Origin: Beroe ovata
Lineage: Eukaryota; Ctenophora; Nuda; Beroida; Beroidae
Assembly: GCA_946803715.1 (NCBI GenBank)
Contig: CAMPET010000107.1
Span: 172,005 to 236,004 of the forward strand
DNA length: 64,000 nucleotides
Direction of reading: 5' to 3'
Notes under the pieces: model-generated
What the model saw: the letters and a program-made list of their open reading frames with translations, nothing else
Database searches by the model: none
What the model was told of the DNA's origin: nothing
Position numbers and translations under genes: made by a program
Shown here: piece after piece, positions 1 to 10,200 of the stretch
How positions within the stretch are numbered: the first letter of the stretch is position 1
Layout of the letters: each line of letters starts with the position of its first letter

Positions 1-1745
1 CAGTTAGGTCGGAATGAGCAGTACACTGACATGCAGACTGAGCAAACGTAGCCTATGTCTATCAGCTTACTGTGGCACTGACATGCCGCTCTGAAATCAA
101 CCTGGGGAGGAAATGAGGATTAGGAAAGAGACGCTTGATAGATCCGGAAAAGTTGAATACTTCGTCCTTACGACTTATCCACCAAGTTCTGAAGTGGTCT
201 GTCTCATTCCAATAATCAATCTCCACACACATTTCAATAATCAATCTTCACACACATTACAAGAAGCATTCACCTTGTCTGCAGCTGGGATATTGAAACT
301 CTTCCTAAACTCCACACCCATGAGAAACACACTGAGGAGCACTTGAGTGAGAGTGGCATGGTCTGCCACCCTCATATAGCTGCCACCCGATATCTCACTC
401 GCTTGTTGGAGAAATGTGGAGTCCTCGCCCAGCACGCAGCCGTCAATAGCCACCTTGCTCTTCTGAGCGGCGAATATGGAGTTCATGATCGGCATGTACT
501 GGCTCTGACAGTCGGGTGACCCTGGATAGAGTACATTGCTTGAGTACTATAACAATCGTTTTAGACATACCTACCTAATTGAAAAACAAACATTAGCATT
601 AGAAACTCGGACAACCAAGATTTCACGTCAACCCGATGATCAGTTCCTGAGTTAATGGACGCCATAACCCCTTATCGACCCAAAACATGTCAGTTTGAGA
701 GAGCATTTGAGGATAGCTCCCAAACGNGATCGGCATGTACTGGCTCTGACAGTCGGGTGAGCCTGGATAGAGTACATTGCTTCAGTACTATAACAATCGT
801 ATTAGACTCGAGATCATACCTACCTAATTGAAAAACAAAAATAAATTAAGATTTCAAAAGACGGTGAACCTCAGACCTTACTTAGTACCAAGTCTCTTAC
901 CTTTGATAACAAGAATACGGGACTTTAGTTCGCTTCCAATAGCGACATTTTTCTGTTCCTTGTTACAGAAACACAGAGCTTTGATAAGTGCACCACTCAA
1001 TAATGATCCTGATCAATGAAATGAATATTGAAGAGCTGAATCAAAATGAGAAGTCACGCACGCGCCGCGTGAAAAAGCTCGTCCAGTCTACAAAAAACAT
1101 ATAGATTGAAAGACAGACTTACTGCTGACATACGTCATACGCACAGTGCAAACAAACACAAAACACGAAGAGCACTTACCATCCATTCGTCTGTGTTCCT
1201 CAGGGTCCACACAATCCAGTACAATATCCTTGACCCGCATTGCTATCGTGGTGTTGACCACATCAAAACCCTCAAATTTACCCGAGGAGCTATCACCTAG
1301 CACCATTGTATCGGGTGAAGGGTAGAGTTTGTAAACCCCCGTATTCATGTACCCATAGACACATAACTGAGGAGAGAGATATGGATTATTCGGTTATGAT
1401 AGTAGTCAATAACTATCACGACACTGGGCCACCAGGGTCCAAGGTGAGTCATTAAGTCAAGGAGTGAAAAGATATGAAAGGAGAAACTTTGTGAACACTC
1501 CACAAGCTTCCACAGCTAAGGACGCAGGTTCACTAATACTAGTGGAACTACCTACACGAGTATACACTATACATATACCTAACTGTTCAGTAGAATAATT
1601 GTACCTTATTGAGAGGGCTCTGTAGGAGGTGAGCATTGGTCAGTACCAGTACACTCTGTAACACCTCTGTAAGACTGTGATCAGCCCACCAGACTGGATG
1701 TATGTCAAGAAGTATGACCAGCAACTCTTCTGTACGTTCAGTCAT
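1..1745 (-). CDS. GTF2H3: TFIIH core subunit p34 (GTF2H3/Tfb4), 3' end beyond window
   Basis: Subunit of the TFIIH core, which acts in RNA polymerase II initiation and nucleotide excision repair in the nucleus. Five exons join in frame on the minus strand: 1745-1605, 1366-1180, 1008-901, 521-274 and 101 to beyond position 1. The translation follows the p34 family from its start: [20 protein letters not shown] matches the first vWA-fold strand, and exon 4 holds [20 protein letters not shown]. Exon 5 begins the C-terminal zinc-binding region with [20 protein letters not shown]. The stop codon is outside the window. A short upstream ATG followed by TGA overlaps the start. A near-copy of the 5' part of exon 4 lies at 728-840 beside a single N and is probably an assembly duplicate. 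The gene follows PUM3 on the same strand, 307 bases downstream. Family assignment is from remembered sequence similarity. Confidence 0.93.
728..840. repeat. Near-duplicate of 488-595 beside a single N
   Basis: After the N at 727 the sequence repeats the start of GTF2H3 exon 4 and its upstream intron (compare about 488-595), with a few substitutions and one small insertion. The copy includes the exon acceptor but not the rest of the exon. Unmerged alleles at a scaffold join explain it best. Confidence 0.8.
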
Positions 1746-2052
1746 GTCATTTTAATCCTTTACAACACACACACACCATTATAATAACTGTGATGAAAGG
1801 GTGGTTAATGCTTGGAGTAGGGTCATATATCTTCGTCAGGTTGAGGAATGAGGAACATTAATGAAAATAACAATTGAATCTGAATGAAGAATGAAAAATA
1901 CGCATTGAATGATAAAAACTGTCAGAGAAATTGTGTCAAACATGGTAATCAGACAATGTTCACAGAACCGGATGGCGCCTTCATGATTACGGAGTATGTG
2001 TCAATGTCTGTGAATAAATTAGCCCGCTCCATCACCTTTTACTTTCATATTT

Positions 2053-3894
2053 TCATACAGTACCAAGAAACTCGATAATTTTCGTTTTTCCAGCTGAGAC
2101 CACCTCTGAACTCGCTATGATATCTGATTTTTTCAGCATCTCGATGATTTTGCCATGTTTTGTAGTGAGCTTGTTTTTGATAAGTCCCAGTACAGTAAAC
2201 GCACCTCTGTTGCATGAAACCCACTGAACAATCGTGTCCAGAGGTAGATTTTCAGTTAACATTTCTCCAAAAACAGATTGATGAGCTGTGTTTTCCAAGA
2301 TATTTCTTACTGCAATGTGCATTGTGAGGGACTCAATTTGACTATCGTCTGATTCAAGAATTTGTATGATTGAGGAGAAGAGAGGTTTGAGATCGCAGCT
2401 TGCATAGTTTACAACGTTGTTTATCAAAAGTGTCCGAGCGTTTTCTGACAATAAGCTTTCCACGTTTTCCTTGAAGTTATTAACTATGCCCGGTGTTGCA
2501 TATGATGTTATCTCTTGATGTCTTACTGACATGTCTTTCTTGGAAATCTTATTGCTATCACCAACTTTCAAACTATCAATGACAAGGGGATGGAAAAGCT
2601 TGCTACGGGGAGCGAGCAGGTAGTTAATGACGTTTCTCCCAAACTGTGACATAGTTATGGAATCAAGATTCTCAATAATTTCTGATATGATAGTTTTCTT
2701 AACCAATACAGTATCATCTACACAATCAAAAACGGCAAGGAGAACTAGGTAGCTGTTCTCATTGATGGACATGTCCTTCACATGACCCTTGAATGTTCGG
2801 AGCAGGAGCTTTCTCTCCTTTGCTTTGCAGTGCCAGAGGGAGCGCATCGTGATTTGGGAGCCCTCTTTGGTATGAACAAAGTTGATAGCTTGTTCAATGA
2901 GCTTCTCAGAAACCAGATCCTGTATTGCATCCTCATTACAGTGTAAGAAGTATTGCAGCATCAAGTGTTGAACTATTATATGACCAGTTAGACCCTTCTC
3001 AATGAATTTCTGTGTTGCTTGCAAAAGTTCTTCCAGAACTTTTTCTTTCTTATCTGGATACAACTCAATAACTTTAGACAAATGCTCTGAGAGTAAGTCA
3101 CGATACAGATACAGATCTCTGCCATAAAACTCTGTTATCATTTCTGTTCTTTGCTGGCTATTCGCATATTCATTGTAGAATGTATCAATCACATTGACTG
3201 CCTCGCTATGCTGAGTTAGTTTTACAAGATGGCCGGAAAAGGACTTGAAAATCTTGTTCCTCGACTCTGGAGTACTGTACTTCAACAAGCAGGTTACAGT
3301 GAATTTCCCATATTTAGATTTCGATAGATCACGGATATGCGGGAGAAGCTCATCAGCAATGAAGTAGTTGTCTTTGTTTTTGCCCAGTCTTAGTAACAGC
3401 TGAACAACTCGGGCTAAGTCATGTTTGAACATGAGAGTTGCTATCTTCCCCTGCATTAAAGTCTGTAATTCAGCTATCATAGTAGCCTTCAGAGATGCTT
3501 CCACATCATTTTCGCGACATTTCTCCCAGATTTTTTTAATTTTCATCAAATTTGCATACTCTACATTTTCATTGGACTTCCTAACATTCTTTAGGGCCTT
3601 CTTTTTGAGAGGTTCTTTTGGATGGTCATTTGTCTCCGGCAATTTCCTCTTCTTCTTCCCCTCAGACTTCTTTTTGGCAAGATTCTCTTCTCTCTTCTCT
3701 ACCTTCTCTTTCCTGCATTCTTTAAGAGCTGTCATTATCTCTTTTGATACCAGCGATTTCTTGCCACTTTGCTGATCCTTCTTCTTAGAAAACGATGTCC
3801 TCTTCTTCTTCCCTGTCGTAACGTTTTTTGAAGAGTCTTGCAACTTATTTTTGCCATATCTTCCCGCCTTTCCTGCTTTGGGCTTTGCTGCCAT
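2053..3894 (-). CDS. PUM3: PUM3 / Puf6-type Pumilio homology protein (nucleolar)
   Basis: Intronless gene for a 613-residue Pumilio-like protein of the PUM3/Puf6/Penguin family, nucleolar RNA-binding proteins linked to large-subunit ribosome biogenesis. The first 100 or so residues are rich in Lys and Ser, as expected of a nucleolar N-terminus, and are followed by PUF-type helical repeats. Family landmarks include LMQGKIATLMFKHDLARVVQ, VLLAVFDCVDDT followed by VKKTIISEIIENL, and GDSNKISKKDMSVRHQEI. I place the start at the ATG at 3894; the open frame extends six codons upstream but only to a TTG. An AG acceptor preceded by TGCTAAC lies five bases before this ATG. ABCB10 lies just upstream on the same strand. 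The human gene has many introns, so the lack of introns here is notable. Confidence 0.93.
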   Translation of the reverse strand: MAAKPKAGKAGRYGKNKLQDSSKNVTTGKKKRTSFSKKKDQQSGKKSLVSKEIMTALKECRKEKVEKREENLAKKKSEGKKKRKLPETNDHPKEPLKKKALKNVRKSNENVEYANLMKIKKIWEKCRENDVEASLKATMIAELQTLMQGKIATLMFKHDLARVVQLLLRLGKNKDNYFIADELLPHIRDLSKSKYGKFTVTCLLKYSTPESRNKIFKSFSGHLVKLTQHSEAVNVIDTFYNEYANSQQRTEMITEFYGRDLYLYRDLLSEHLSKVIELYPDKKEKVLEELLQATQKFIEKGLTGHIIVQHLMLQYFLHCNEDAIQDLVSEKLIEQAINFVHTKEGSQITMRSLWHCKAKERKLLLRTFKGHVKDMSINENSYLVLLAVFDCVDDTVLVKKTIISEIIENLDSITMSQFGRNVINYLLAPRSKLFHPLVIDSLKVGDSNKISKKDMSVRHQEITSYATPGIVNNFKENVESLLSENARTLLINNVVNYASCDLKPLFSSIIQILESDDSQIESLTMHIAVRNILENTAHQSVFGEMLTENLPLDTIVQWVSCNRGAFTVLGLIKNKLTTKHGKIIEMLKKSDIIASSEVVSAGKTKIIEFLGTV

Positions 3895-4171
3895 AACACC
3901 TGAGGTTAGCAATCAAGGTGAGGATTGAGTCATCCATTTTCGGACATAGTTTTCAATACTTGAAGAAGTAAATATGATTGATACCAAACCTCAGGAATAT
4001 CTCTTTCATAAAGGGGGGGGGCAATATGAACAATATTAAATGTGTAAACAAAGACTTTTATCAATTAATCGTCACAAATTCATCTCAAATGAAGTATAAT
4101 CGAGATCAACAATCTAAGTACTACAATAGTAATCAGTAATACAGTTCATAACTGGTATAAATTCATGTCCT

Positions 4172-6046
4172 TCAAGGCATATGCTGTTCATACTTCTCCT
4201 GAGCTTTGACTAATTCACTGAACAACCCTCCTGCGTCCACTAGAGACTTATAGTTCCCTACCTCCTTCACCTTACCCTTGTCCAAAACAATGATCTTGTC
4301 TGCACCGACAATGGTTGAAAGGCGGTGAGCAATGATAATTGTGGTGCAAGATACCGTTCTGTTTATATTTTCGAGAACTTTCTTCTCCGTAGCAGAATCA
4401 AGGGCACTGGTAGCTTCATCAAGAATTAGAATTTTGGGATCCTGTACGATTGCACGAGCTAATGCAATTCTTTGCTTCTGGCCACCAGACAAGGATGCTC
4501 CCTTGCTTCCTATTTCAGTTGATAAGCCCTTTGCAAAATCTGTTGTAAAACTTATTACTTCCGCGGTCTCTGCAGCACTCAATATTTGACTTTCTGAGTA
4601 ATGTTTTGCTCCATAGCCAATGTTGTTATAAATAGAACCAGTGAAAAGAGGTGGTTCTTGAGGAACTATTGACACATGATCAGACAACTGCTGATTAGGA
4701 ATATCCTTTAAATCAAAACCTCCAATCTTGATAGAACCATTTTCACAATGATATAATCCAGATAAAAGCCACGATATAGTAGATTTTCCACACCCACTTG
4801 CCCCCACGAGTGCTGTTATTTTTCCTTGTGCAAATTCTTCAGAAAAGCCATCCAAGATAACTTCATCAGGTCGACTAGGATACCTGAACATAACATCACT
4901 GAAAGAAATATTTTGATTGAATTCTGAGTCAGGTATGAAAGGACGCTGATCAATTTTGGGAGCTGTATCAATTATTTGAAAGAGCCTTTCTCCAGCTCCA
5001 GCACCTGCCATAACTGCACTGTATGCTTTCCCCAAACCTGCAACACCTATTCCACTGTATACTGTGTAAAGGAGAAATGCTGTTAAAGTTCCAGGAGTGA
5101 TAGCTCCACCAGTGCTTAGATTATAACCACTGTAGAGGACAATCAGTATTGCAAGATTGCCAGAACCACCAAGGAAGGACCAATAAACTGAATTTATTGC
5201 AGCTGATTTATATCCAAGAGATAGGATTTTTGATAAATTGTCTTTATAAAGACCCACTTCATAATTTTCAGCACCAAAAGCTTTAACCACTTTGATTCCA
5301 GAAAAACTTTCTTCAGCACGTGCTGTGGCTTGAGCTAGATTGTCTTGAAGATCTTTAGTGATGTTCTTCACACATTTCCCAGCAAAGAAAGCAACAACCA
5401 TAATCGAAGGCACAATAGCTGCCACTCTCAATGCTAAATCTGGAGCAACGTAAACCATTAGCCCAATAGATATGAATGACTGACCAAATGATCGAAGAAC
5501 ATCACTGACATTCTGTGTTAGAACATCACCAACAAGTTGGCAATCTGCCGATAATCTATTGACAAGTTCACCAGAAGATGCCTGGTCAAAATATATCATA
5601 TTATTTCTTAACAATGAAGAATACACATCAAGGCGAAGCTGCTTTACTACCCTGCAGCTGGCTGACTGTATGAACCATATTCTCCCTGCATTTGCAACTG
5701 CCCCGACAGCAAAAAGTGCTGCAAAGCCAAGACATATGTCTTTAAATTCTAGGTCTTGAAAAATTCCAGTACCTTTATTTACCTTGAAAATGGCATCAAC
5801 AGTATGTTGGACGCACAACGGCACTGACAATGTCACTGCAGTGCTAACCACCAGAAGAGAACTTGCAGCTACACAGCTTAGCTTCTCTGGAACAAGTAAG
5901 GACAAGAGTCGCCTCAATGAATGCTTCTTTGGCTTTGGTTTGACAGTATAGGAGGAATCCATTCTGAGCTTTATATTGAAGTTTCTCAATCTTCCCTTTC
6001 CAAATAAATTGATAAAAGATCTTGAATCAACACATCTATACAGCAT
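4172..6046 (-). CDS. ABCB10: ABCB10-like mitochondrial half ABC transporter
   Basis: Intronless gene for a 624-residue half transporter: one membrane domain followed by one ATPase domain. It resembles mitochondrial inner-membrane ABCB10, which acts in heme and bilirubin/biliverdin-linked metabolism. The N-terminus is basic and could be a mitochondrial presequence. The membrane domain spans about residues 50-345. ATPase motifs are intact: Walker A GASGCGKS near 415-422, Q-loop Q463, signature LSGGQ 519-523, Walker B ILILDE 539-544 and H-loop AHRLST near 573-578. The ATG at 6046 is the first true ATG of the frame; the frame starts one codon earlier with TTG. A minimal ATG-TAA lies between the AG acceptor at 6060-6061 and the start. 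It is followed by PUM3 after 277 bases. ABCB8 is a less likely alternative. Confidence 0.9.
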   Translation of the reverse strand: MLYRCVDSRSFINLFGKGRLRNFNIKLRMDSSYTVKPKPKKHSLRRLLSLLVPEKLSCVAASSLLVVSTAVTLSVPLCVQHTVDAIFKVNKGTGIFQDLEFKDICLGFAALFAVGAVANAGRIWFIQSASCRVVKQLRLDVYSSLLRNNMIYFDQASSGELVNRLSADCQLVGDVLTQNVSDVLRSFGQSFISIGLMVYVAPDLALRVAAIVPSIMVVAFFAGKCVKNITKDLQDNLAQATARAEESFSGIKVVKAFGAENYEVGLYKDNLSKILSLGYKSAAINSVYWSFLGGSGNLAILIVLYSGYNLSTGGAITPGTLTAFLLYTVYSGIGVAGLGKAYSAVMAGAGAGERLFQIIDTAPKIDQRPFIPDSEFNQNISFSDVMFRYPSRPDEVILDGFSEEFAQGKITALVGASGCGKSTISWLLSGLYHCENGSIKIGGFDLKDIPNQQLSDHVSIVPQEPPLFTGSIYNNIGYGAKHYSESQILSAAETAEVISFTTDFAKGLSTEIGSKGASLSGGQKQRIALARAIVQDPKILILDEATSALDSATEKKVLENINRTVSCTTIIIAHRLSTIVGADKIIVLDKGKVKEVGNYKSLVDAGGLFSELVKAQEKYEQHMP

Positions 6047-6386
6047 CAATTACATGCTCCTGTGAATACAACTGTTTATTTTTCCTTAGATAATCAAAAA
6101 CCACTTTTTTCATCAATATAGCATTGTTGAGATAATATAATAATATAATTAGGATTAGCAGTATATCACCATCTCTAGTATCAGAACAATTTCACAGAAA
6201 CATGAAACATTTTGTCATTTGCTTTGATTTCTCTGATGATACATGCACATGCAGCTCACATGACTCAATCCAGGTACATGGAATCCCATTTCAATGGTAA
6301 ATGGCATAGTACTGTGGTAAAGACCATGTGAATTTTGTGGCGCCATGTGGACACCGCGCCGCGCATCCCGAAATGGTACTCATAAT

Positions 6387-6471
6387 TGTCAAATTTTATC
6401 TGACCTCTGTTTCGGCCTTCGATGAAGGCGCGCGCCGCGCGCGAGAAACAGAGGTCAGATAAAATCTGACA
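6387..6471. repeat. Long inverted repeat (27-bp arms, GC-rich loop)
   Basis: Arms 6387-6413 and 6445-6471 are complementary at 26 of 27 positions and contain TCAGATAAAATCTGA-like sequence. The loop is GC-rich and holds a smaller GCCTTC-GAT-GAAGGC hairpin. Related fragments occur at 46498-46563 and 46610-46740. This looks like a small non-autonomous inverted-repeat element; no coding capacity is seen. Confidence 0.8.
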
Positions 6472-6525
6472 AAGCATGATCCCTGAGTGAATAAGGGGCG
6501 CGCGCAACGTGTGTGTACCAGCGCT

Positions 6526-6626
6526 GAGCGCTGCGTGACCCGAATACTCCGCGCGCGCTGCGCGTCTCCGTGGTTCCTATGTCTTTTCAGTTCACTGAGT
6601 AAAACAGGAGCGCGCAGCGTGTACGT
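6526..6626 (+). repeat. Dispersed repeat R1, copy 1
   Basis: Copy of a family that shares GCTGCGTGACCC, a GCGCGC tract and TTTTCAGTTCACTGAGTA followed by an (A/G)AACAGG-type tail. The other copies are at 54946-55023 (plus) and 58068-58164 (minus). This copy sits between the divergent ABCB10 and Cav genes. A partial extra copy of the GCGCGCAACGTGTG end lies at about 6494-6511. Confidence 0.75.
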
Positions 6627-7214
6627 AAGCGTGTGCGCATGAATGACGTAAAGAACAATTCGAATATTAACATTTTGGTGGCATAAAAAGTATATAACTA
6701 AAAACCCTTTTTTTTAGTTTCATTTCGCATGAGCCAAGAATTCATTTGACGTTGTTCATGTTCAATTTTTGTGTGAATGCTTCCTACTTTCACTGGCTTG
6801 GGAGAAATCGTTCAAATGGCTTGGCTTACACGATGCATTGCAGCACTCTGATACAAAATTATTGTCAAATTTAATTTTCAACTTTGAAACATAACTTATG
6901 TGTTATGGGGTGTGTATGGTTCGATTTATGATAAATGTTTTACACCTCTTGTGTTTCATTCACTTGTTCTTATCATGACATCATCAGATCATCTCAAAGA
7001 TACTAACCACTATTAACTTTGAACCCAGTTCAAATGTCTTTTGGGATCCTGAAGAAAAGACTAATGTCTGTAGATTGAGTTTGATTCAATTAACTTGGTC
7101 TCACTGACAACAAAAATCATTCTTCAGTCATGCCTTAGCTAAGTTGTCAATGATATGCTGGTGGAAATTAAGCTATGAACCTGATGCTTACATGTGTTGA
7201 AGTTATTAGATACC

Positions 7215-10200
7215 ATGGGATGCCTCTGTACAAAGAATCAATCACAAGACCAATTTGAAGGTAATGAGTGCTGCACATATAGTGATAGATATTGCTTCAA
7301 GGATTCAACCTTGCATTTTGGTATTTGGTACGTATCTATAATTGTGAAAAATGATGTCATTAAATTTTCTTCAGGTTCAGCTGAGAAGCAGCGACCACCA
7401 GCTTTATGCTGCCTGTATGAGACAGCCCCACTCAGAAAACTATGCATTTACATTGCTCGTTCTAGGTAAATCAGCTTTGATTTTAACAATTCAGACACTT
7501 GAATTGAAAAATGATAAAGTGTCAATTATAAGATTCTGGGAAAGAGTATAGTAGATTTATGCTCATTAAGTACAAATATTATCTGTAGCTAGGATCATTA
7601 TTTTGATGCTTCTCTCTCTCTAATCTCTTATGTAAGATTCTTAATGAAAATTGAGATGAACATAATAGTTGGGATGATATACAGTAAGTGTAAGTGTGTG
7701 CAGTGTGTGTGTGTGCTTATGTTTATCTAATCTTATAATTATACTTTTGTAGTACCTATAGCACATGATATGGCTGTATGGGAGTCATAGAATTCTGTGC
7801 TGGGGCATAACTATTATTATTATCATCATTATATGTGTATTGCATATTAGCATACCAATTGTTTAATTCTCTTATTATTGGAGCATTCCCATAGCCATTC
7901 AGCTTGTGAACATTAGATTATCACGGAGGCTGATAAAAATTCAATCATTGCTACAATTTCACAAATCCTTACATTGAGACCTGATTTATTCAAGGCAATA
8001 AAGTGAGTCATCTATAATATTGGAATATCTCAGTTTAATCCAATATCCTCACAGTCTCAGATTATTGCACTCTTATTGCATCATTATCACCAGTCTGTGC
8101 TGGTATAAGCTGTTGTATACGACACAATGTTTGCTGACCACAGATAATTATTGCTAGTAAAATGATAATCAAATGTCGCTATTCAAACCAGTTCACCATA
8201 TACATTACATATACACATCAGCTGTTGTGTAATAGCTGCTGGTATAACCGCGGGTATAATAAGCACTGCTATCATCACTTGTTAGTCAAAAACGCCTGAT
8301 TTCACCCTGTACCTAACCACAACTCTGTTTAGAGTGAAGTCTCATAATCAACCAAAGATGTTACATCACGCAGAATCTTCTGACCAAATCACTTGCCTTA
8401 CTTTTAGGAAGAGGCCAAATGAACTCAAGACATAGCTCTGTCCTACGTATCTTATGTTCTTGTACTAAGTTCTGACATGCACACTGAAGAATGAAGGACG
8501 CACCTACATCAAAACCTATCATGACCTGTGCTTGTATTATAACTGTCATAATATATGACTAACCTTAACTCTCGCTCAAGAATATTATAATATCATATTT
8601 GCTGTAATTGTCGAACAGTACTTTATCATAATAACAAGGTACATGCAGACAATATTCACAGTACCTACGTGTGGGTGTGTGTGTGGAGGGGGGATATACT
8701 TGATATTATATAATGTTAAAATACATTACCTATCCCATCTATTCTTCTACTTTTCTGAGATTGAAGGCATGTGTGTGCAATGCGCATTGTAGGTATATCA
8801 ACAATTTTATACTCTAAATCATCTGTCCTCTAACTAAGTCACTACCTACTCCATGATATCATATTATTTTAGCCTACGCCTTAGTTAGACTGAGGTTTAT
8901 CCAGAAGGATTACAGTATGTTATGTAGCACAAGGAAAATAACAGAGACATTAGCCAGCTATAGTAGTGTGTATGAGACTGAATGTCATTATATGGTGTCT
9001 AATCCGCCAAATGAAGCACCAACAGCCCTTGAAACGAGATCTGTATATTTTGGGCACCACATTCGGACGCTGTGCTCGATGTTGTTGTACCGGTCATGCG
9101 ATAGTGTAGCGATAGTGTACCATTCAGTGAAGCGTCGAATCTTCTTGGAGATCTTTTTTTCCGTGTTTGTGAATTCACTTGTCTGTAGTAAGTGTGTGAA
9201 GATTTAAGGTTCATTTGTTTGTGTGTTTGTAGTTTGTACATATCCATGCATTTCATCTCTATCTGTGTATTTCACTAGCTGCGTATGATATGTATGATAG
9301 CGCACGAATGTCAGCCCAATACAATAGTATGGTAATTACAGTAAGTGTAACTGCTCTATACACACACTTGATCATTCTCAGCTAAGGCAGTGTAGAATGT
9401 GTGTGTGTGTGTATGTATGTGTGTGTGACTATAGACGTGTATCAGCTGACATCTCTGTTATAGTGGCTGTCAGGGCTTTCAGACGATGTGACACTTGCCA
9501 AGCTACCTATTAAATCCATTATATACACACCTATCATTACCAGTGAGCTGATAATTGATAACCCTCATTACCATGTTCCATATGAACAATAGAGTTGCAT
9601 GTACATGGTTATCACTTGTGTGTGTGTGTGTGTGTGTGTGTGTNNNNNNNNNNNNNNNNNNNNNNNNNNNNNNNNNNNNNNNNNNNNNNNNNNNNNNNNN
9701 NNNNNNNNNNNNNNNNNNNNNNNTGTGTGTGTGTGTGTGTGTGGGTCTGTTTCTCTTTATATGTGCATGTCTGTGAGTCTGTTTGTCTGTGTTTATGTCT
9801 GTGCCTGTGCCTGTGTCTGTGTGGATCTGCGTGTTTGTATGGATTGTACAGCTTTCTTCCAGTGTTATAGAGATTGTACAATACAGCAATACAATAGTCG
9901 ATCGTAGTGATTATGCTATACTGGGACTAGTGGTGTGATGATAATGCTAGCCATACTCACCACTCATACATACACAATGTAAGTATACGAGACACAGTCA
10001 AACAGACATATTACATACACACGTACATCTGCTACCGATAAACATAGGTACAGGCATATCTATACTGGACACTGGTGTACCAACATCCATACATGCTTTT
10101 CTTGAGAATAGATCAAAAATTTCGGCTGACTAGGAAATCTAAACTGAAAATTAGTGTTCATTGATAAAGATCGGTTAGCCAAAACTCGTTCTATCTTTGA

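Noticed and set aside
828-1019. Plus-strand open frame
   Set aside because: It is the antisense of GTF2H3 exon 3.
3425-3775. 116-codon plus-strand frame
   Set aside because: Shadow of PUM3; its hydrophobic runs come from the antisense of Lys-rich codons.
8917-9207. 96-codon frame in Cav intron 2
   Set aside because: No recognisable domain, no splice borders that fit the channel, and channel continuity is complete without it.
9503-9907. Open frames of Cys-Val or Thr-His repeats across the gap
   Set aside because: They translate (TG)n/(CA)n repeats and run through unknown bases.
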